Source: an uncultured Prevotellaceae bacterium (GTDB lineage: Bacteria > Bacteroidota > Bacteroidia > Bacteroidales > Bacteroidaceae). Taken from it: a stretch of 11,878 nucleotides of DNA. Positions 5,937-11,878 of the stretch are shown in pieces (within the stretch, counting starts at the first letter, position 1; every line of letters starts with the position of its first letter). A program made the translations under genes and the position numbers. The notes beneath the pieces were generated by a model, which was given only the letters and a program-made list of their open reading frames with translations, made no database searches and was not told the origin of the DNA. The stretch covers positions 1 to 11,878 of the forward strand of contig CAMHPM010000021.1 of assembly GCA_946187025.1 (NCBI GenBank). The letters run 5' to 3'.

Positions 5937-6422
5937 GTGAATAATAAAGAGAACAAGACAGTGAACGACGAACAGAAAGACATAACCGAAGAACTGGCCA
6001 AAGCACTGCACGAAGCCGAAACCAAAGAACGTGCCGAACAGGAAGAAGCCATCAAGGCCATAAAGCAGTTCACCGACCAGGATGAAGACGAAAATTCGCT
6101 TGGCGAGATAACCCTCAAGTCGATTATCGGAGGCGACATCCTGCAAAGCCGCTTCATGCTCAAGCAGGTAGTCTTCTTCATGTTCCTCGTCCTCCTTGCC
6201 ATCATCTATACCGGCAACCGCTACGCAAGCCAGCAGGACGCCCTGCTCATCGACAGCCTCAAAGTCACCCTGCAGGAAGAACGCTACAGAGTGCTCACGA
6301 TGGAAAGCGAACTGCTCAACGCAAGCCGGCAATCGGAGATAGTGAAAGAGCTGAAAGCCAACGGCGACTCAACCCTGCTACACTCCACAACCCCTCCATT
6401 TGCAATAAACAAAGAAGACTGA
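5937..6422 (+). CDS. ftsL: FtsL-like cell division protein (Bacteroidetes type)
   Basis: This is a 161-residue bitopic inner-membrane protein. It has an acidic, Lys/Glu-rich cytoplasmic N-terminus (residues 1-73, longer than in E. coli FtsL), one membrane segment (~75-92, LKQVVFFMFLVLLAIIYTG) and a periplasmic part starting NRYASQQDALLIDSLK (94-109) with heptad-like spacing that suggests a coiled coil. The NRY...Q...IDSLK...L pattern and the position between rsmH and the PBP gene match the Bacteroidetes FtsL family (FtsL_2 type). FtsL works with the FtsB/FtsQ proteins to activate septal wall synthesis by FtsW and FtsI. The start is a GTG at 5937, 3 nt after the rsmH stop. A second GTG at 5961 is possible, and no in-frame ATG occurs before the membrane segment. 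Assignment rests on topology, context and family pattern. Confidence 0.82.
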   Translation: MNNKENKTVNDEQKDITEELAKALHEAETKERAEQEEAIKAIKQFTDQDEDENSLGEITLKSIIGGDILQSRFMLKQVVFFMFLVLLAIIYTGNRYASQQDALLIDSLKVTLQEERYRVLTMESELLNASRQSEIVKELKANGDSTLLHSTTPPFAINKED

Positions 6423-6427
6423 CCACT

Positions 6428-8647
6428 ATGAAGTTTGACAAAAAATACATATCAAGCCAATCGACGCTGGTGCTCATCATCGCACTGGCCTTCTGTGCAG
6501 GCATCATAGTAGTCATGGTGAAAACCATGGTCTTCGACAAAGCGTTCTGGGAGAGCCAGCGTCGCAACAACTTCGAGCAGGACAGCCTCACGGTGCCTGC
6601 CATGCGTGGCAACATACTCTCGGCCGACGGACAGCTCATGGCCAGCAGCCTGCCCGACTACAAGATATATATAGACTTCAAGTCGGGACTGAGCAACGAT
6701 GCCATAAAGAAAGGCGTCTTCTCACATCAAGACTCAGTCTTCCACCTCACAAAAGACTCGCTCTTCATGGGCAAGGGCGACATCTTTGCCGCAAGGCTCG
6801 ACACCATCTGCAACAGCCTTGCCGCCATCTGTCCCAACAAGACTGCTGCCGAATACCGCAAACACTTTGCCGAGGGGTGGACATCGCAAAGCCGATACTT
6901 CGAAGTGTGCAAAGGCACGACCCTCAACTACATACAATACACCGAGATCATGCGCCTGCCGTTCTTTCGCGACTACCCTCGCCGCAAATACTACGTGGGC
7001 CTCACGATCGAGGAACGCAACAACCGCAAGAAGCCGTTCGGCTCACTTGCCAGGCGCACCCTGGGCGAGATGTTCGGTGCAAAAGACTCGGCACGCTCGG
7101 GCATGGAACTGGCCTACGACTCACTGCTGCGCGGAGTGCCGGGCGTGAAACACCGTCGCAAGATACTCAACAAATACATCGACCTCATCGACATCAAGCC
7201 TCGCAACGGCTACGACATCGTATCGACCATTGACGTCACGATGCAAGACGTGTGTGAAAGTGCCCTGCGCGAAGAGTTCGAAGTGATAAAAGGCACAAAC
7301 GGACTGGCCGACATGGGAGTGGTGGTGCTGATGGAAACCAAGACCGGCGACGTGAAAGCCATCGTCAACCTGTCGCTCTACGACGACGGACAATACTACG
7401 AGGCACGCAACTTTGCCCTGGCTGCACTGATGGAACCTGGTTCCACGTTCAAGACAGCATCAATTCTGGTGGGCCTCGACGACGGAGAGCTGACACTCAA
7501 CGACCATACCAACGGTAACGGAGGCGTGTATAACATGTATGGCGCCATGATGAAAGACCACAACTGGAACCGTGGCGGATATGGCGACATGGACGTGGCC
7601 CACACGCTGATGTATTCGTCGAACATAGGTGTGAGCCGCCTCATCGACGGCCGCTATCACAACAACCCTGAGAAATTCGTCGAAGGACTTCACCGCATCG
7701 GCATCGGTGCAGACCTTCAGCTGCCGTTTGTCGGTTCGGCCGTACCGGTGATACGTATGCCGAAACCCGATCGCAGCAACTGGTCGAAGACCGCTTTGGC
7801 ATGGATGTCGATAGGATATGAGACCCAGATTCCACCAATCTCGACCGTCACCTTCTACAATGCAATAGCCAATAACGGCAAGATGGTGAGCCCGCGGTTT
7901 GTGAAGGAAGTGCAGGAAAACGGCAAGACGATAGAGACGATGCCTGTGAAAGTGCTGAAAGAGCAGATAGCACGCCCCGAAGCCATCGAGCAGATTCGCG
8001 AGATACTGGTGCGAGTGGTGAAGGAAGGTGTAGGCAAGCGAGCCGGCAGCAAGTTCTTCACCGTGGCCGGCAAGACCGGAACGGCACAGGTAGGTGGCAA
8101 GGGCGGCTACAAGGGCGGCGGCCACCTCGTGAGCTTCTGCGGCTATTTCCCTGCCGAAGACCCTCAATACACCTGCATCGTTGCCATCCGCCTGAAGTAC
8201 GGATTGGCATCGGGTGGCGGACAGGCCGGCCCTGTGTTCAAGAAGATTGCAGAAAGCGTGTATGCCAATGCTGTGACGAGCGACCTGAGCCGTGCCATAG
8301 ATACCCTGGCCGTATATATGCCTGAGGTGAAGAAAGGCGATGTAGGTGCTGCACGATATGTGCTGGGCGAGCTCAACATCAACGCCACCGCTCCTGCCAC
8401 AGAGAAGGGCGACATGGGAGAGGCCGAGACCGAAGGCAACAATGTGATCTTCAGCATCAGCGACAACGACATCGACCACCTGCCTAACCTTGTGGGCATG
8501 GGGCTGCGCGATGCGGTATTCGAAATCGAACGTCGCGGCATGAAGGCAAGAGCCACCGGTGTGGGACATGTGAAGCACCAGAGTGTGGCTGCCGGCACGA
8601 AGACCGAAGCCAACAAGACCGTGGAGATAGAATTGACTAACGAATAA
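6428..8647 (+). CDS. ftsI: FtsI/PBP3-type class B penicillin-binding protein with PASTA tail
   Basis: This is a 739-residue septal peptidoglycan transpeptidase. A short cytoplasmic start is followed by a membrane anchor (~12-35). The pedestal domain contains RGNILSADGQLMAS (60-73), and the transpeptidase domain has the three catalytic motifs: S339-T-F-K342 in EPGSTFKT, S397-S-N399 in YSSNIG, and K549-T-G551 in AGKTGTAQV. The nucleophile is Ser339. A single PASTA domain is likely at ~682-739 (HLPNLVGMGLRDAVFEIE...). It acts in the periplasm at the septum with FtsW and cross-links peptide stems. PASTA-bearing class B PBPs in this place are usual in Bacteroidetes. The ATG at 6428 lies 5 nt after the ftsL stop. 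All active-site residues are present, so it should be functional and a target of beta-lactams. Confidence 0.95.
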   Translation: MKFDKKYISSQSTLVLIIALAFCAGIIVVMVKTMVFDKAFWESQRRNNFEQDSLTVPAMRGNILSADGQLMASSLPDYKIYIDFKSGLSNDAIKKGVFSHQDSVFHLTKDSLFMGKGDIFAARLDTICNSLAAICPNKTAAEYRKHFAEGWTSQSRYFEVCKGTTLNYIQYTEIMRLPFFRDYPRRKYYVGLTIEERNNRKKPFGSLARRTLGEMFGAKDSARSGMELAYDSLLRGVPGVKHRRKILNKYIDLIDIKPRNGYDIVSTIDVTMQDVCESALREEFEVIKGTNGLADMGVVVLMETKTGDVKAIVNLSLYDDGQYYEARNFALAALMEPGSTFKTASILVGLDDGELTLNDHTNGNGGVYNMYGAMMKDHNWNRGGYGDMDVAHTLMYSSNIGVSRLIDGRYHNNPEKFVEGLHRIGIGADLQLPFVGSAVPVIRMPKPDRSNWSKTALAWMSIGYETQIPPISTVTFYNAIANNGKMVSPRFVKEVQENGKTIETMPVKVLKEQIARPEAIEQIREILVRVVKEGVGKRAGSKFFTVAGKTGTAQVGGKGGYKGGGHLVSFCGYFPAEDPQYTCIVAIRLKYGLASGGGQAGPVFKKIAESVYANAVTSDLSRAIDTLAVYMPEVKKGDVGAARYVLGELNINATAPATEKGDMGEAETEGNNVIFSISDNDIDHLPNLVGMGLRDAVFEIERRGMKARATGVGHVKHQSVAAGTKTEANKTVEIELTNE

Positions 8648-8657
8648 CATATAAAAG

Positions 8658-10109
8658 ATGAAACTAAACGATTTAATCAGCAACATAACACCACTTGAGG
8701 TCATCGGCACAACCGACCGCGACATCAAGGATGTGAACCTCGACTCGCGACAGATAGGCAGCGGGCATTTGTTTATTGCCATTCGCGGCACACAGGCCGA
8801 CGGCCATCGTTTCATACCGAAGGCCATCGAGCAGGGTGCAGCAGCCATCGTTTGCGAACAGCTGCCAGAGAGTATCGACCCGGAGGTGACCTATATCCGT
8901 GTGGAAAACTCCGAACACATCACCGGCTGCATAGCTTCGGCATTCTTCGGCAACCCGTCGTCGAAGATGAAGCTCGTGGGTGTGACCGGCACCAACGGCA
9001 AGACAACTATTGCCACCACGCTCTACAACATGTTCCGACAGCTCGGATACAAGGCTGGTCTGTTGTCAACCGTGGTGAACTACATCGACGGCCAGGCCGT
9101 ACCGACCGAGCACACCACGCCCGACCCCGTAACACTCAACCGCCTGCTGGCTGCAATGGTCGATGCAGGGTGCGACTATGTGTTCATGGAGGTCAGCTCA
9201 CATGCCATCGTACAGAACCGCATCGGCGGACTCACGTTTGCCGGAGGTATCTTCACCAACATAACACGTGACCACCTGGATTATCACAAGACATTCGACA
9301 ACTACCTGCGTGCCAAGAAGCAGTTCTTCGACAATCTGCCTGCATCGGCATTTGCCATCACCAACCTTGACGACAAGCACGGCATGGTGATGATGCAAAA
9401 CACCAGTGCCACGGTCAAGACCTACTCGGTGCAGCAGGCGGCCGACTTCAAGGCAAAAATCATCGAATGCCACTTCGAGGGCATGTACCTCGACATCTGC
9501 GGACAGGAGGTCGGTGTGCAGTTCATAGGCCGATTCAACGTGTCGAACCTGCTTGCAGTATATGGAGCGGCAGTCATGCTGGGCCAGGACCCTCACGAGG
9601 TGCTGGTGGCAATGAGCATGATGCGTCCGGTGAGCGGCCGCCTGGAGGCAATCAACGCCCCGGCCGGCTACACGGCCATAGTCGATTATGCCCACACCCC
9701 CGACGCGCTGGAGAATGTACTCAGCGCCATACACGGAGTGCTCGAGGGCAAGGGTCGTGTCATCACCGTGTGTGGAGCCGGCGGCAACCGCGACAAGGGC
9801 AAGCGCCCGCTCATGGCCCAGGAGGCAGTGCGCCAGAGCGACCAGGTCATAATCACGAGCGACAACCCACGGTTTGAAGAACCCCAGGACATCATCAACG
9901 ACATGGTGGCCGGGCTCGATGCCGAGCAGATGCGCCATGTGCTGACAATAGCCGACCGCCGCGAAGCCATACGTGCGGCCTGCATGATGGCACAGAAAGG
10001 CGACGTGATACTGATTGCCGGCAAGGGTCACGAAGACTATCAGGAAATAAAAGGAGTGAAACATCACTTCGACGACAAGGAGGAAGTGCTGAAGATTTGC
10101 CAGGTATGA
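8658..10109 (+). CDS. murE: MurE, UDP-MurNAc-Ala-Glu:meso-diaminopimelate ligase
   Basis: This is a 483-residue cytoplasmic Mur ligase that adds the third amino acid of the peptidoglycan stem peptide using ATP. The N-terminal UDP-binding domain has DSRQIGSGHLFIAIRG (29-44). The ATP site is GTNGKTT (111-117). HTTPDP (152-157) and the segment RAKKQFF (218-224), with the lysine expected to be carbamylated (K220), are typical. The C-terminal domain carries DNPR (402-405), the motif that marks meso-diaminopimelate rather than lysine specificity. So the wall is predicted to be of the DAP type, as in other Bacteroidales. The gene starts 10 nt after ftsI. After its stop comes the 163-nt palindromic spacer. 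murF, which acts next, is not adjacent. Confidence 0.97.
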   Translation: MKLNDLISNITPLEVIGTTDRDIKDVNLDSRQIGSGHLFIAIRGTQADGHRFIPKAIEQGAAAIVCEQLPESIDPEVTYIRVENSEHITGCIASAFFGNPSSKMKLVGVTGTNGKTTIATTLYNMFRQLGYKAGLLSTVVNYIDGQAVPTEHTTPDPVTLNRLLAAMVDAGCDYVFMEVSSHAIVQNRIGGLTFAGGIFTNITRDHLDYHKTFDNYLRAKKQFFDNLPASAFAITNLDDKHGMVMMQNTSATVKTYSVQQAADFKAKIIECHFEGMYLDICGQEVGVQFIGRFNVSNLLAVYGAAVMLGQDPHEVLVAMSMMRPVSGRLEAINAPAGYTAIVDYAHTPDALENVLSAIHGVLEGKGRVITVCGAGGNRDKGKRPLMAQEAVRQSDQVIITSDNPRFEEPQDIINDMVAGLDAEQMRHVLTIADRREAIRAACMMAQKGDVILIAGKGHEDYQEIKGVKHHFDDKEEVLKICQV

Positions 10110-10139
10110 CACAAGCCGTCCCGGCATCCTCGGAAAAAC

Positions 10140-10205
10140 GAGTGCGCACTCTCAGCCCCGAGAGTGCGCACTCACAAGCCCGCGACTGCGCACTCGCAGA
10201 CAGAC
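10140..10205. repeat. Three 22-bp units built on the palindrome gagtgcgcactc
   Basis: The 12-bp perfect palindrome gagtgcgcactc occurs at 10140-10151 and 10162-10173, with a one-base variant (gactgcgcactc) at 10184-10195: exact 22-bp spacing. Bases 10140-10153 and 10160-10173 also form a 14-bp perfect stem with a 6-nt loop. On the minus strand this stem is followed by GTTTTT (10139-10134), which looks like a terminator for antisense transcription. On the plus strand no T-run follows, so murE-to-mraY readthrough should not be stopped by this mechanism. Confidence 0.85.
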
Positions 10206-10272
10206 AACCCGCCAGGCACCGGAATGAAAGAAAAAATGTAAACCAACCAAAGCAACCAACCACAAGAAGAAA

Positions 10273-11541
10273 ATGCTATACTACCTCTCACAATATCTCG
10301 AACAGTTCAACCTGCCGGGCACCGGCATGTGGAGCTACATATCATTCCGCTCGCTGCTGGCGTTCATGCTCGCCCTGCTCATCTCGATGTGGGCTGGCAA
10401 GAGCTTCATCACCTTCATGAAGCGCAAGCGCCATCTGGAGTCGGCCCGCGATGCCGCCATCGACCCCTATGGAGTCCAGAAGCAAGGCACTCCGTCGATG
10501 GGTGGAGTCATCATCGTCGGAGCCGTGGTCATCCCGGCCCTGCTGCTCGGCCGCCTCGACAACATCTACATCAACCTGCTCATCATCACCATCCTATGGT
10601 TCGGCCTCCTCGGCTTCCTCGACGACTTCATCAAGCTGCGCGGCAACAAAGACGGCCTCAAGCCACGCTACAAGCTGCTGGGACAGCTGGCATTGGGTAC
10701 CGTGGTGGGCATTGCACTATGGCTGTCGCCGCAAGCCGTGGTGAGAGAAAACGTGGAGACATCGACCCAATCATCGACCGTGGTCTATCACAAGAGCGAA
10801 GCACGCAAATCGACCGTGACAACCGTGCCGTTCTTCAAAAACAACAACCTCGACTATTACGAAGCATTCGACTGGATATCCGACGGTAAGACCAAACGCG
10901 CCTGCGGATGGATTCTCTTCATACTCGTCACGACATTCGTAATCACAGCCGTGTCCAACGGAGCCAACCTCAACGACGGCATGGACGGCATGTGTACGGG
11001 CAATGCCGCCATCATCGGCACTGCCCTCGGCATCCTGGCCTACGTGTCGGGACACATACACTACGCCAGCTACCTCAACGTGATGTACATACCTGGCTCA
11101 CAAGAGATTGTGGTATATCTCTGTGCATTTGTAGGAGCCCTCATCGGCTTCCTCTGGTACAACACCTTCCCAGCCAAGGTCTTCATGGGCGACACCGGCT
11201 CGCTGGCCATCGGCGGAGTGATAGCAGTCACCGCCGTCATCATTCACAAAGAGCTGCTCATACCGATACTCTGCGGAGTATGGCTCATGGAAAGTGTGTC
11301 GGTGATACTGCAAGTATGGTATGCCAAGCGCGGAAACCGCCGCGGTGTGAAGCAACGTGTATTCCGTCGTGCACCGATCCACGACCACTTCCGTGTGCTG
11401 CCGAGCCAACTGCTGCCCGACGCAAAATATCTGTGCAAACGTAATGCCACACCGCTGCACGAAAACATGATAACCATTCGATTCTGGATTGTGACCATAC
11501 TGCTTGCAGCCGTCACCATCATAACACTGAAAATACGATAA
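10273..11541 (+). CDS. mraY: MraY, phospho-MurNAc-pentapeptide transferase
   Basis: This is a 422-residue integral membrane enzyme that moves phospho-MurNAc-pentapeptide from UDP to undecaprenyl phosphate, forming lipid I. Family motifs are present: KQGTPSMGG (70-78), the Asp pair in GFLDDFIK (D117, D118), NLNDGMDGM (232-240), FMGDTGSL (304-311) and RRAPIHDHF (365-373). About ten hydrophobic segments are visible. At 422 residues it is ~60 longer than the E. coli enzyme. The extra part is mainly a polar loop at ~157-210 (from VRENVETSTQ to ISDGKTKRA), consistent with Bacteroidetes MraY. The usual triple His reads H370-D371-H372. An A/C-rich, unstructured leader precedes the ATG. It ends 2 nt before murD. 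Confidence 0.97.
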   Translation: MLYYLSQYLEQFNLPGTGMWSYISFRSLLAFMLALLISMWAGKSFITFMKRKRHLESARDAAIDPYGVQKQGTPSMGGVIIVGAVVIPALLLGRLDNIYINLLIITILWFGLLGFLDDFIKLRGNKDGLKPRYKLLGQLALGTVVGIALWLSPQAVVRENVETSTQSSTVVYHKSEARKSTVTTVPFFKNNNLDYYEAFDWISDGKTKRACGWILFILVTTFVITAVSNGANLNDGMDGMCTGNAAIIGTALGILAYVSGHIHYASYLNVMYIPGSQEIVVYLCAFVGALIGFLWYNTFPAKVFMGDTGSLAIGGVIAVTAVIIHKELLIPILCGVWLMESVSVILQVWYAKRGNRRGVKQRVFRRAPIHDHFRVLPSQLLPDAKYLCKRNATPLHENMITIRFWIVTILLAAVTIITLKIR

Positions 11542-11543
11542 CA

Positions 11544-11878
11544 ATGAAACGCATAGTAATACTTGGAGCAGCCGAAAGCGGAGCAGGAGCCGCCGTACTG
11601 GCCAAGCTGAAGGGCTTCGACGTGTTCGTGTCGGACATGTCGGCAATCAAAGACCAATACAAACAACAACTCGACCAATACGGCATCGAGTGGGAAGAAG
11701 GCCGCCACACCGAGCAGCTCATACTCTCGGCCGACGAGGTGATAAAAAGTCCGGGCATCCCCGACAAGGCACCGATGGTGCAGAAAATCAAGGCACAAAA
11801 CATACCTATCATATCAGAGATCGAGTTTGCAGGACGCTACACCGATGCCAAGATGATATGCATCACCGGCTCGAACGG
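11544..11878 (+). CDS. murD: MurD, UDP-MurNAc-alanine:D-glutamate ligase (N-terminal part; cut by window end)
   Basis: The first 111 codons plus two bases are in the window. The N-terminal Rossmann-type fold begins MKRIVILGAAESGAGAA (1-17), the loop that holds the UDP part of the substrate. IKSPGIPDKAP (67-77) is the conserved 'SPGIP' motif of MurD, and IISEIEFAGRY (89-99) follows. The window ends inside the ATP-binding loop (ITGSNG, residues 107-112), where KTT would be expected next. It is a cytoplasmic enzyme that adds D-glutamate to UDP-MurNAc-L-Ala. It acts before MurE in the pathway although it comes later in the cluster. The ATG lies 2 nt after the mraY stop, which points to coupling. 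Confidence 0.95.
   Translation, partial: MKRIVILGAAESGAGAAVLAKLKGFDVFVSDMSAIKDQYKQQLDQYGIEWEEGRHTEQLILSADEVIKSPGIPDKAPMVQKIKAQNIPIISEIEFAGRYTDAKMICITGSN

Noticed and set aside
5358..6332. 324-codon open frame on the minus strand over rsmH and ftsL
   Set aside because: It is antisense to two recognised genes, and its Cys/Val/Phe-rich content shows no family pattern.
7460..8848. 462-codon open frame on the minus strand
   Set aside because: It runs antisense across ftsI and into murE, both of which have complete catalytic motifs. Its translation is rich in His, Cys and Val, as expected from a reversed GC-rich gene.
9198..10127. 309-codon open frame on the minus strand over murE
   Set aside because: It is the antisense shadow of a well-supported MurE with every expected motif.
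10140..10205. Intrinsic terminator for the dcw transcript after murE
   Set aside because: The hairpin has no T-run on the plus-strand side, and the essential genes mraY and murD follow without a visible promoter. The T-run is on the other strand.

Overview
The window suggests a member of the Bacteroidales, most likely a Prevotella-like organism. The evidence is: promoter -7 boxes of the Bacteroidetes type (TAnnTTTG) before three genes; start codons in A-rich leaders with little Shine-Dalgarno sequence; a BspA-like leucine-rich-repeat surface protein; a small outer-membrane barrel protein; the Bacteroidetes form of FtsL; and a MraY with the long extra loop seen in that phylum. The genus is an inference from these features, not from a search.

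Layout. Bases 1-2422 (minus strand) hold the first 807 codons of a large secreted BspA-like protein whose C-terminus lies beyond the window. It has a signal peptide, a long LRR_5-type repeat region and then near-identical 74-residue InlB/Flg_new-type repeats. Bases 2423-3424 carry no gene I can support. They hold the promoter region of the BspA-like gene, a pair of ~28-bp inverted repeats, a 375-bp degenerate array with a 21-22-bp period whose core folds back on itself as a long inverted repeat, and the terminator of the next gene. Bases 3425-4090 (minus) encode a 221-residue porin-family barrel protein. A divergent intergenic region of 305 bp follows, with one promoter facing each way.

From 4396 to the end, all genes are on the plus strand and form the start of the division and cell wall (dcw) cluster: mraZ, rsmH (mraW), ftsL, ftsI (class B PBP with a PASTA tail), murE, mraY and murD (cut by the window edge). 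MraZ is the regulator of the cluster. Three TGGGN-like boxes at exact 10-bp spacing lie just upstream of its own promoter. RsmH methylates 16S rRNA. FtsL and FtsI are septal membrane proteins. MurE, MraY and MurD are cytoplasmic or membrane steps of peptidoglycan precursor synthesis. The MurE DNPR motif predicts meso-diaminopimelate peptidoglycan. murF is absent between murE and mraY. Spacing is tight (2-10 nt) except for two gaps, mraZ-rsmH (152 nt) and murE-mraY (163 nt). The second holds three 22-bp units built on a 12-bp palindrome.

The coding content is ordinary for this phylum. The unusual material is non-coding: the 22-bp-period arrays at two places, the long foldback at 2961-3170, the dispersed-type inverted repeat at 2688-2811, and the promoter of the BspA-like gene, where a 21-bp tandem repeat sits where a -33 box would be.
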